Shown here piece by piece: positions 11,443-23,000 of a DNA stretch of 64,000 nt (positions within the stretch are counted from its first letter, which is position 1; each line of letters begins with the position of its first letter). The notes beneath the pieces are model-generated. The model saw only the letters and a list, made by a program, of their open reading frames with translations. It made no database searches and was not told the origin of the DNA. The position numbers and the translations under genes were made by a program. This DNA comes from Henricia sp. BOLD:AAB3569 (taxonomy: Eukaryota > Echinodermata > Asteroidea > Spinulosida > Echinasteridae), in contig JBBELK010000308.1 in assembly GCA_037783545.1 (NCBI GenBank), forward strand, positions 2,108,001-2,172,000. The letters are read 5' to 3'.

Positions 11443-12146
11443 CTGCAGTGAAGAATAAGTGCGCTTACAAATGCATGCAAAATGGTACATGAAGTAAAAA
11501 ATGCTTATTACCTGCCGTCTGGAGTCTCCCCTTTGTAACACCGAGTACTATGTGCGTTGTATCTCAGAGGGTTATAAACCGCGTCAGTTGCCGTGGCAAT
11601 ATATTGGTTTTAAACATTGACAACTTGGTTAAAACCTCCATGGCAAATTTCGTTTATACATCATGTTTTACACTTTCCTATTGCGGACTTACAAACCTTC
11701 CGTTGTCTAAAATTCGCATGGAAATCCGTTGACAAAGGGCGACGCCATTATGATTCATTTTGTCATCCCGTATAAAGCATACAATATTCTTGAGTCGCGA
11801 TGATAGTTGATTAATTCCGCAGACAACGCTTTAGACTGAGTTATGTATAGGCCTAAGATATAAAAATTAATAAACACCAACAAAGAAATGAGTTTCTTTA
11901 CACGGTTCGTATCGTACCCCAACAAATTCAGATCTAAGCAATGTCTCCTCTAAATAATTCACTAGAAACGATTCGACAAACAGTGTGTAACCTAAACCTA
12001 ACAGTCGAGATGCGATGACCCACTTCAGCCGATACAAATTAAAATCCTTGGCGCCAAAATTAACCGGCGTGTTCTTAAGTGGAGGCAGAAAATTGCGAGG
12101 CAGTTATTGACAATATTCAAGAAAGTTAATCGATTAAGCAACAAGC

Positions 12147-12261
12147 ATGGCAAGGGCAAATGGACAAATCGATACCATAATTGGGAGTGTTGTCAAGCTT
12201 TTTGGACATCGAAGGAGATATCTAAAGAGATATGCTGTGATGTCTATATTTGGCAGTATCG
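12147..12261 (+). CDS. Possible orphan first exon
   Basis: An ATG in good context (AAGCATGG) opens a 38-codon frame, MARANGQIDTIIGSVVKLFG followed by the basic HRRRYLKRYAVMS, ending at a donor GTTAGT in phase 1. Base composition is gene-like compared with its AT-rich surroundings. I could not find a phase-matched next exon before API5, and I do not recognise the sequence. It could be an unannotated plus-strand gene divergent from the receptor, or chance. Confidence 0.3.
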
Positions 12262-12519
12262 GTTAGTCCGCTAAATTAATTTAAAAAACGAACGTTAATA
12301 ATGCATCATTGTTTATAAAAGTCGCCAATTCGGTGCTTGATATGATGTAGAGGGTACACTCCCTGCCCCCTTCCCCATTGTGTTTTAAATATCGATGGAA
12401 TTTTTAAATAATTCTTTTTTTAGAGGTTGCAATGGAGTTCGGGGCATTAAACAGGCAAAGACTGCAGTGCATGTTAGAGGCAGTAGGGGTTGGTCCCTCT
12501 ATGCTATACACACCGTGTT

Positions 12520-12680
12520 GAGTACAGTATAACTTCTATTTAATAGGGCCACCTTGATAAAGAGGCCACCTGTTGTCCTGGGTATAGTGGCCACCCGTCT
12601 TTGGTACCAAAGGACATGTGTATAATGCTATAATGCAACTTTTATAAAGTGGCCACCTGTTTATAGTGGCAATTTCATGC
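12520..12680. repeat. Dispersed repeat, GTGGCCACC family
   Basis: The blocks GGCCACCTTGATAAA, GTGGCCACCCGTCTTTGGT, ATGTGTATAATGCT and CCACCTGTTTATAGTGGC recur in the same order at 32540-32750. It looks like a short DNA-transposon derivative; no ends are resolved. Confidence 0.6.
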
Positions 12681-12896
12681 TCAGGCCGCAGTGCGCAGTG
12701 CGTTCTTCTGTACCAATAGGATGTTTTTGTTTGCCTTCAAGTTTCCAAATTGCTACAAATGTCAAAGGAATTTACGAAATACTTGCCTTTGGCCATTTGA
12801 CACATAAGACAGGCGACCAGCGCGAAGTACAGAATCTAGACATGAAAAAAAGAAACGGCGAGTCAGTTTGCTTTTTATAAATTAGTAAAAGCTACT

Positions 12897-13269
12897 AAAC
12901 TCCTCAAAAAAAGTTTGGAAAGTCAAGTTTGACCGACGATTTCTCTCTTGTTACTAAATCATTTCCCTTGAATTTCACAAAATTCACTGCTATTGTCATG
13001 CAGTGCATTCCCCTTTTGCTTGGAGGATGAGAATGTGTTCAATGCACTTTTTGACAATAGCAATGCATTTTGTGACATTTCACTTTACACCCGCCCCCGT
13101 ATTCAGCTGTGCTGAACATCCCCCAATTGCTTAATCATAACAAATGACACATCATCGTAAAGACGAATAATAGGGCTTTCCAATGATACCAAATTCAAGG
13201 GAATTGATTCAGTAACAAGAGAGAAATCGTCAGTCAAACTTGACTTTCCGAACTTTTTTTGAGGAGTTT
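12897..13269. mobile_element. Inverted-repeat MITE with ~80-bp arms
   Basis: Left arm AAACTCCTCAAAAAAAGTTT... and right arm ...AACTTTTTTTGAGGAGTTT are reverse complements for about 75-80 bp with few changes (TCAAGTTTGACCGACGATTT versus AAATCGTCAGTCAAACTTGA). The non-coding interior is about 210 bp. A TA flank is possible; the exact target duplication is not clear. Confidence 0.75.
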
Positions 13270-14099
13270 GTATCAAAAGCCTGGCACAATGCATTTTTTA
13301 AAATTTAAACAAATATCTGGACAAGCTGCAGCAGAAAAATGCTTTATATGGCGCCTTTTAGTCTGTATTATACGCCACAAGTAGTCGAGAAACTCGCCAA
13401 TTTGCCGAGAAGATAGGTTAGACAGGAAGATAAGTTGCAGGATTGGAAAACTGTTACGGAGTTATATATCCATGCATGTGCGATTGAGGATGTGTGTGAT
13501 AATAATGAACCTGCTGTGTATAAGTCAGCATTAGCTCATCTACTTTCCGGAAACATTGAAAACTGTATTGTCCACGTTTTTATGACAATAAATTGTGCGA
13601 CGCCACCCGTTCTATTTAGGTTAGCTTCCTAGCTATATTAAAATATAGGCCTACGGAGGCATAATTATGCTGCAGTAAAACAATAAGGAATTGAAATGCG
13701 GATGAGCAGGTCACTTGTCAAGAAGACAGGACAACAGGTGGACCAAGAGGCTAACTAAATGGCAACCTATAGAGATGGAACAAGAAAAGGCTAATAAGAG
13801 GAAGACAGAAGAGGAGATGGAGAGATGAAATCCAGACATAAACACAGCATCACGGGCTAGATTAGCACGAAAGAGAGAAGAATGGATGAGGAGCGTTTAA
13901 TGAACGAACATAGCCTGATAATAATGATGATGATGATGATTTTCAATTATCGTTTTTTTTTTTACAAAAAAAATTATATCATCTCAGGTGGAATTGTTGC
14001 CTTTGAGAGTTGCAACCACTTCTATCTTCCATTTGAGTTAAGTTTTGTTTTCTTTCGATCAAACGGTTGATAAAAAAAATTGAATGAAATTTTACTCAC

Positions 14100-14168
14100 C
14101 CACTGTAACATCTTTGGTGATCCGAAGGAGTTCACATTGTTCTACAGAATGATTTGGTGCCGGTGATT
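14100..14168 (-). CDS. Possible upstream exon of the receptor gene
   Basis: On the minus strand an open segment reading VEQCELLRITKDVTVG ends at a strong donor (GTGAGT, 14099-14094) in phase 1. This is exactly the phase needed by the lectin exon starting at 11442. The acceptor is uncertain: CAG at 14171-14169 or TAG at 14144-14142 would both work. The segment matches no domain I know and has no start codon. Intron-sized DNA and several MITEs separate it from the next exon. Confidence 0.3.
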
Positions 14169-14239
14169 CTGGAGTGCGTTTGATAATAGCAGGTGATGTG
14201 CCATGCCCAAGTTCTCATCTTGCACACCCTCACTATACT

Positions 14240-15550
14240 CATGCTATGACGTCACTGCACACGATCACGTGTCCCAAAGGCCCTGTTACGATAACACTAT
14301 TTGTCTTCCATTGTGCTTTCGTATTTTACCGCGGCTATAACAACGATTGGCATTTATTGAACGTCACCGAAACATATAGGTCAATGGCGTAGATACCAAT
14401 TAACGAAAGCCAATTGCGCAAACTTAATTAAAAAAACGAACTCGTTACCGCTAGAAATTATTGATCTGGCTATTACGCAAAATCCCTAGATAGGTGGGAT
14501 TAGTTTATTTTGCCATTCTTATTTGCACTTCGCCTTTTTTACAATGGATACCGGCAATTACCCTCTTCTCCTTAAACAGCTAGAATCCCCCCTTCCACAT
14601 TTTTTTAGTTTTTCTGTTTATCATGGAGGTGTATGTGTCTACAACACCGTCACAACTTGTTTTTCAAAAAAAATCGACAGGCTTTTGCTTAAAACGTAAA
14701 GCAGTTCCGACCCTCTTCACCCAAATTCTGAAACGCTCGAGGTCATTCGGCTTGTTTATCAACAGGGTTTTGACGTCATCATGAGAAACATACAAAACGG
14801 TCTGTGCAGTATTGAATGGAAAATACACGAAGTGAATGTTTATCATGCCTGTTTTGTCCTTGTAATTCAAAATACAAACGTGAAAAACACTTCATGTAAT
14901 ATGACAACAATCTACTATTACCTGTTTTGTGAAAAAACGATGAAATTGTGGCTCTCAGTGAAGCTCTTTTGAAGTAAATACTGGTGCATTGCGACGCCGA
15001 GGAGGTTTTGTCACGGCCGGGAACGAACGGCATTCACAGCGGGTCTGTATACAGCATGGTGCGGGCGTACGTACGCGTAGACCCCACGTGTTTGAACATC
15101 GGCCGTACAAGTTATAGAATGAGCGACTCATTTTTCTCTCGCTTGGTAATAGAAAAGAAAATCTTTCTGCTCTTTGTTTTTCATAGTGTCTGGTAAAACA
15201 TACAATCACGCAGCTACTGGGCATATCTCTGGCTTTTTGGACCAACAAAATTCTTCAAAAAACACCATCTAACAGAGACGGTTTTCCAAGTTTTTTGCGT
15301 GTAAACGTATGGAGCTAACAATCGTGTTGACTTATCTTTCTCAGGATTGCGTCACGGGGTCACGCGCATATCATGAATACCTAATGAGCGTTTCAGAAAT
15401 CGCGAAAATCTCATTTTCGAAAAGCGCACTTTTGCTTGCAATTTATCCACTTAAAACCGACAATTAAAAAATAATAAAAATCCACGTCGGCAAGAGGGAT
15501 GTTTGGACTATCGAAAAAAGCCTAAATGCTGGATTTTCGTCAAGGGGGAT
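14240..15550. other. No gene identified
   Basis: About 1.3 kb upstream of the API5 side. It has short open frames on both strands with no splice structure or recognisable protein, and no repeat that I could pair within the window. Confidence 0.4.
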
Positions 15551-15565
15551 TCTTCCTCTTTAATA

Positions 15566-15730
15566 GACTGCCGAAGTGAATACGTCACCTTTTGTTGGTT
15601 GCCTAGGCAATTGGATCTAAACTAAAAATCACTCAACCGTGTCCCAGTGCTTTTCCAATGGTACTTTTCCCGACGGCCATGATAGTTTAGATCCAATCGC
15701 CATGGCAACGCACGTCACACTTCGGCAGTC
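15566..15730. mobile_element. Small TA-flanked MITE, GACTGCCGAAGTG ends
   Basis: GACTGCCGAAGTG at the left and CACTTCGGCAGTC at the right are perfect inverted ends, flanked by TA (15564-15565 and 15731-15732). An inner inverted pair is ATTGGATCTAAACTA / TAGTTTAGATCCAAT. TA duplication is usual for Tc1/mariner-type elements. Confidence 0.8.
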
Positions 15731-15897
15731 TATTTGTTACATTTGAAAAATCGTTATGCGTGACCACACTGTGGTGGCAGCACAGGAAAAGACATAACGA
15801 ACTCTTGGTGGCAGCACACACCCCAGATGTTCTAGATTGGTTTCCTGTCCCACATTTGTCATACCGTTCCCCGAGTCTCGTTTCGCTCGTACCTTAA

Positions 15898-16437
15898 AGG
15901 CCCAGTGTATGCCTATCATTTGCAATGACCCCAAAAAGTAATCGACGAGTTTACAGGGGAAAAGTTCTGAAAGTAAAGATTGAATTAATAGCAACTACCC
16001 AATGAAAGGTTTCCGCTCAAAAAGATAAATTTTACCAGAAAATAATCCGTAAAGATGAAATTATTTAGATCGTTTCAAACGATTTACTTATTTTTGGTTC
16101 GCATCTACGCGGTACAAAATGCATGGGCGCTGTGTACTGCGTGTGCGTGTTGTTCCAACGCGATGCATTTTTATGGATCGTGCGCCGCGCACACGCAGTA
16201 TATGATGTGCGCCACAGAGTGCATGACGCAAGCCACATAGTACCCGATCAACTGAGAACGAATATTGGAAACACCCCGCCAACACCAGGAAAACGCATAT
16301 GGATTTTCATGTGTTTTTTTAAACGTGGTACATTTGACAAAGCTGAAATTTCTTCGGATGAGTTTGTTGATGTCTTTCTTTTGATTTATAATGGTTTTAT
16401 TCGCAGAATCGCTCAAAAACAGATCATCTACAGGCCT
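15898..16437. mobile_element. TTAA-flanked non-autonomous element, 540 bp
   Basis: Begins AGGCCCAGTG after TTAA (15894-15897) and ends CTACAGGCCT before TTAA (16438-16441); the ends pair imperfectly over about 20 bp. It is over 85% alike to the copy at 22103-22627 along its whole length. Open frames inside differ between copies, so they are unlikely to code. TTAA specificity suggests a piggyBac-type source. Confidence 0.85.
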
Positions 16438-16554
16438 TTAAATACCCATCGCCCTAGTTACATACACTCCTTTCGCAGTGGTTTTTGCGCGCGCCCTGGT
16501 TCGTCCGCTCTAACCACTGCTCAACTTGGCAATGTTTCCTGCGAAGCGCGTGCG

Positions 16555-16562
16555 TGACGTCA
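16555..16562. promoter_or_regulatory. CRE-like palindrome TGACGTCA upstream of API5
   Basis: A perfect cAMP-response-element consensus lies in a GC-rich patch about 515 bp before the API5 start codon. Whether it belongs to the API5 promoter is inference; no TATA box is evident. Confidence 0.35.
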
Positions 16563-17077
16563 CCCAAGACCAGGGCTGGATAACACTTGCCATGATTGGC
16601 CAAATTCTGTCACCTGACACAGAAAACACGTCACCCGACTGTCAGGTGAAGGCGCTAACAAATTAGGGCACAAACAAATTAGCCTATCACGGACATATAG
16701 AAAAGCGGCTTAATTCGTTCGGAAAACCAGTGACATTTGTGCGTGGCATGTTAACAAAATTTATCGAATGAGAGCGCCAATAATGCCTTCCAGTTTTAAA
16801 AATGACAAATAAATTGTACCTTGTTACAAACACAAGAAATTAATTTAAGGCACAAAACAGTAGGTGGGCTGAATGTAGACCACACACCGAAATTTCAAAA
16901 CCTGAAACCGAAGACAGTAATTTCGTAAAGGTCCTATTGCGCCCTCTAGAGTCGCGCGAGACCCACGCGGCATCCATTCCATATATCGCATATCGGCCTT
17001 GAACGATTTTGGCCACGATTCGTGTTGCACAAAAACACTCACATTTTTGGCGCCACAGAGCAAAAGAATTCTTCAAA

Positions 17078-20000
17078 ATGGTGACCGTCGAGCAGCTTTA
17101 TAAAGACTATGGTGTGCTTGCAGATGCTGGTGATAAGGCTGGAGAAGTGAGTAACCTAAATGTCGATAGAAAAATTAAGCCGGTGTTGGCAGTTGGTTTC
17201 GCATTTTGTTCGTTGGCAAATGGTTGGGAAAGCTCGATTTTATTTTTTAATCCGCGAGACCGCAAACCTTGATCTTGTTATAAAATCACTTTTTTAGTCA
17301 AGTAGGCCCTAGTCTAAGCTATGGAAAGCTTTCGAATTTGAGTAAGCCTTTACCGTTTACTAGTCGGCTATCTCCATTTTTAGTCGTAAAATGGTCTGCC
17401 ATTAGTAAGCACAGATCGAATAAAAAAACAATTAAACAAATTGTCAGAAAAAAATATGAATATTTTGATTTTTTTTTCATATACATTGAACACGGATTTG
17501 GGTGATAGAAATCGATAGCTTATTCAATTCTAAGCGAATATATACTTCCCACTGACACTTCCGTCGCAAATGTCCCATTTCTGAGATACATAAATGATAA
17601 AATTACTGCATAAATTAAAGTAATGCACAAAATGACGCGCGAGCGGTGTGTGCGTAAGCGCGACAACAGAGGGCGCTGCGCGCGCGCGTGAATGGTTATC
17701 TTTTGCACTAACTCAAACTGAAGGCAATTTTTGAAGAATAAAACGTGATTTTTCTACAGAAAAGTAACATTTGCGACAAAAGTGAAAGTGGGAAGTATAT
17801 CTTAAAATTACATTAAGTGTTGATTCCAGGAGGTAATTTCCTTAAAATCTTTGTTCAATGTATTCAAAAAAAATACCAAAAATATGAATATTTTACTTGG
17901 GAAAAAAATTTGCCACACTTCATTGCTCTGTCTCATATACACTAACATTACTAACTATAAACTTCTAAAAAGGCATGTTATTGTTAGGTGAATTCCGATG
18001 TCTGACCTGTAGATACGTAAATTCATCTAGGCCCTACATTTATTTAAAGTAAAAAAGGTATCGCGGGTAAAATCACTACATTAAAGGCACAGCCAGCTCG
18101 TCAGTGCGCGCGTAAGGCCAAATTCATGCCACGAAATACGCAGCTCCATGCCTTTGCTATGGAGCTGCATATTTCGTGTCACAAAATTGGCGTCACGTGC
18201 GCATTGACGAGCCTCTGCCTTTAAACAGTTGGAACTTCTTCAAATACTTCCATTTGAGTAAGGTTGTTTTCATTTTTCCGTCTAATGGTTGATTAAAATT
18301 TTTGACATTGCAAATCTTGAATATGGTCCTTAACATTACAGCATGAGGCAGAGTACCAGTCAATCTTGAGCGCAGTGACAGCGGGACCCAGTGAGAAGAA
18401 ACTGGCAGCGCAGTTCATCCCTCGTTTCTTCAAGTTCTTTAGTAGCCTTGCCGAGACGGCCATCAATGCGCAACTTGACCTGTGTGAAGATGATGACTGC
18501 ATGGTATGTTTAGGGTCATTACATGAAAATAGGACACAGTGTCCCCCTTTATACACTGTACATCAGGGGTCGACCTAGAAAAAAAAAATTACATGCACTG
18601 GTGCATGTAGACAAAAAAAGTTACATGCACAGAACAACTTTTACATGCACAAAAAAGTGAGCACGCAAATCATAACAAAAAGTATTATTTATATATTCGC
18701 TGTTTAATGGTGGTGTTTTGTTTTATTCAATAAAATGATTTTTTTTGTACAGTCACTACTAGAACTCGCTGTTCGTTTATTTCATCAATGACAAAATAAA
18801 ACTTCAGAGTGTGATACCCTCACCTGGTTTTAAAAGTCGCTATAGGATGATTCACAATATCGAGCACAAATTTACGTACATGTACATGTATGAATACAGC
18901 GCATTCATGATCCTCTGCGATCGCTAGACACAGTACAAGTCATGTACATGTTTGTACATGTATCCATGCACAACATACGTTTCAGCGGTCGCCAAGAGGG
19001 GTATATCCAATTGCTCAATTGCGGTACCTCCTCCCCCCGAGTCTTTTTCCCGGTCGTTTTTATGCTACGCGCTCACGCGCTGTATTGCTCGGATGGTGAA
19101 CTGCATGTAGCCGGAACGTATGGATGAAGGAAGTGTTTAGAAAACGGCCACACTACGTCTACGTCTACGCACAAAGCGGCATTATCGGTACATTCTTGTG
19201 CTAGCGCTGGTCGGTCGATCGATCATGCGTTGCGTGCACAATTAATGGAAAATTTGGTGCGCGTATTGTGACAAGTTGTCTTCAACGTGGGAAAATATAC
19301 CAGGTACGTAATTAGGCCTGAAAAAAGTACGTGCACGGCGTGCACGTAAATACAAATCCTTACATGCACAGATCAAAAAGTACATGCACCAGTGCATGCG
19401 TGCACCAGTGCATGCGTGCACCCGTCTAAATCGAACCCTGCTGTACATGTATGTACCTCTAGACAAAATGATTATGTCCCTACGGGTTACCGTAGGGACA
19501 GAACAAACTCTCGTCATGCAGTGGCTGTTTCTCATTTTGCCTCGAAATTGCAATCACACACATAAATTTCGAGCGGTTGGGTGCTCTAGTGATTTTAGAT
19601 GTCCTCGATCGAAAAATACGGTAATAAAATAAAAATACTTACACCGTTTGGTTTTTGGTCACGCTACTTTAACTTAGTAAAACCATTTTTGCAATTGCAT
19701 AAAAGTGTCACACCTTGGCTCCCATTTTTATGGAAAGACTTTTATGGAATTCTTTCTTAATAAAGACCAATAGCCAATGATAGGCAATGATGTTGTAATA
19801 CATGTATTCAACTTAATAATGTGCCTTGTGGTGTGTGCAGATCCGAAGGGCGGCCATCAAGGAACTACCCAATCTATGCAAGGAGAACACGGACCACCTA
19901 CTGCGCATTGCCGATGTCTTGGCCCAACTGCTACAATCAGATGACCCTCATGAGGTGTCCATCGTCAACGGTGCCCTGATGTCGTTGTTAAAGATCGATA

Positions 20001-23000
20001 TGAAAGGTAATAAATAGCGAAGTACCAGCTAGACTGGTGGATTAAAGGGCCCCTTATTTGGGATTTTTATCAATGACATCTATGCTATAAAACCAATATA
20101 CTCAGTTACAATCATAAAAATCCTATTTGGAGCTTGTTTTGGGGGTTAAAACTAAGGTTTTTAGTTTTTATGCTAATGCAAATATGCACATTCATGACCA
20201 AGGTCACGATGTCACAAGAGGCAAACACAGGAAAATCACATTCAACCTGTGCACAAAAGATTCCACCTTTTTCTCAAACGTCCTGGAACTTTTGTAATCC
20301 ATGACTGTTTGAGTTTGTTCTACATGTTTCCTGTTGTAAGCCATGATAAAACTGGGGGAGAAAACCGCAGCAATTTGCCACAAGTCGAACTTGAAGTCTT
20401 ATGTTTTTTCTTAACTTTTCCCTTCTGTCTTCCTTACGTGATGCACTCTAAACAGCGCCCTCTGTCGAAAAAGGCTACCTTTTATTGATTTTACATCCAA
20501 ACGAACAATAGCATGTCTTGTTGATCAAGTAATCCATCATATGAAGCAAAGATTAGGCAAAAGGTTGTTTAGCATGTCGTGGGCCCTTTAAGTCGACACA
20601 GAATAGATTACTGATGCACTGCATGTATTGTAATACATTGTGTCAATCATCTCTGTTTTTACGTAATTTTTAAATATGTATTGCTGCTAAATAAATAATA
20701 TTACGGCTCTAAAACTTTTATGTTTTAGTCAACAATTCTAGGAAGGGGCATGTGATCGACAAGGTCAATTTCAAGGTCACAACAGAGCTTAAAAGATCAA
20801 TGTGCATGTACCTAAACGTACTCCAATCTGAAAAATAATGGCAGATTTGGAATCGTTGGCCCTATCCGAATTGGACTTTTTTGGGGGAAACTTGCCAAGG
20901 CGATGGGCACTTTTCTCAAAAGTCTAATGCGGACACTCGGGACGTTTTCCTCTCAGTAACTTTTCCTGAGTCTAGCGGTTACTTTTCCTGGCCAACTACT
21001 GCCCTGGAAAATTGCACACTGCGGCCGATTTCACAAAGACCTGTTGATTTAAATGCATTGCCAGGTCTCGGTGGTTAGTTGACAATTTGTACTAACTGGC
21101 GAGACGTGTTACATGATTTAGATGCACGACGTAGGGCCCATTTCACAAAGTGCTAAGACGCATCTTATAAAGGGACATTCTATTTTTAGGAAGTTGCTGT
21201 GGGAATAAGGATGCACTGAACTCGTCTGAACTTTTGTGAAATCGATAAGACGATAAGTCCAGTGCACACAGCGAGTTGGTAAAATCGGCGGACCTCTGTC
21301 CTACATGTAAACTACTGATCCATTTGATCTCAAATTTGAGATTTGGTGATGTGGGATTCCCAATCAAGTATACCAAGTTTCATCAAAATATGAGATGATT
21401 TGGGTTTAACCCATTGGGTTATTTGACACAGAATTAACCCATAGGCAAATAATAATGTGTGGATGTACAGAGTCTTAAAGCACTTTGGCTTTCCATGTTC
21501 AATTGTCCTGAATCCAATTTTGACATACATGTAACTTTACACACTCTGCAGGTACATTAGGTGGCATTTTCAGTCAGATTCTATCTGGCGACGACGTGGT
21601 CCGGGAAAGGGCCATCAAGTTTCTTAATAGTCGCCTGAAGTTGAGCGGGGACGAAGGTCTGCCGAAGGAGGTGGAGGAATTCATCATCGAAAAGATCAAA
21701 GAGGTAGGACGAGGCTTAAGAATGTGGCATAAATTTGTGGTTGGAATGTAAAACTTAACAGTGCGACCAAAAATTTCACCAAGGCATTCTAATATTTAAC
21801 AGGGCGAGCCGTAAATAACACTGGCCATGGACAACACTGAATGCCGTACTTGTAGCTTTTTTGAGTAATTGTTAATAATAATAATAATGATGATGAGATT
21901 TATATAGTGCACATATCCACCCTGCAGGGTGCTCAAGGCGCTGTTACCATTATTACTGCTGCCATCAGGGAATCACCAGAACCATTTCTCTTCAACTAGG
22001 TGGCTGCTGGTCAGGCGCACAACCCTATCAGCAGTTAGATTGTGGCATTCCCCTTAACAGCTTCCCATATATCGCTTGGGTTTACGAGGCAACTGGGATT
22101 AAAGGCCCAGTGGATCATTTGCAATGACCCCAAAAAGTAATCGACGAGTTTACAGGGGAAAAGTTCTGAAAGTAAAGATTGAATTAATAGCAACTATCCA
22201 ATGAAAGGTTTTCGCTCAAAATGATATAATTTTACCAGAAAATCATCCGTAAAGATGAAATTATTTAGATCGTTTGCAAACGATTTACTTATTTTTGGTT
22301 CGCATCTACCCGGTCCAAAATGCATGGGCGCTGTGTACTCCGTGTGCGTGTTCCAACGCGATGCATTTTTATGGATCGCGCGCACACGCAGTATGTGCGC
22401 CACAGAGTGCATGACGCAAGCCACATATAGTACCCGATCAACTGAGAACGAATATTTGAAACACCCCGCCAAGACCAGGAAAATGCATATGGATTTTCAT
22501 TGTTTTTTTAAACGTGGTACATTTGACAAAGCTGAAATTTCTTCGGATGAGTTTGCTGATGTATTTCTTTTAATTTATAATGGTTTTATCCGTAGAATCG
22601 CTCAAAAACAGATCATCTACAGGGCCTTTAAGTGCCTTGCCCAGGGACACAGACACGTTGGTCGAAGTGGGGCTCAAACATTACATTACTTGTTGCATTT
22701 TCTTGACCCCGGGTTCTCCACTACCTGACTCTCTGGGAACCGTACCGAGAGTGCAAGCCGACAAAACTGCACAACACCACCAAGCGGCACATTCATGCCA
22801 CATAGTCGGTTGCGCGAGAGCGCTGTATAGCGATTCGTTTAAATGAAGCCAGGGTACTAGGGACAAACCGTACTATGGACAAAAACACATTATCCCCAAT
22901 TTGTTATGCAGATGAATATGTGACCGGCTCCAGCAAAACCCAACACTTGTGATAAAAATTCAAAATTTAAGTTTTGGTATCAGCTTAGTGTGCATACAAC

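Noticed and set aside
22255-22728. 157-codon plus-strand open frame
   Set aside because: It spans a TTAA element and the interrupted SINE, and the sister copy at 15898-16437 does not keep the frame.
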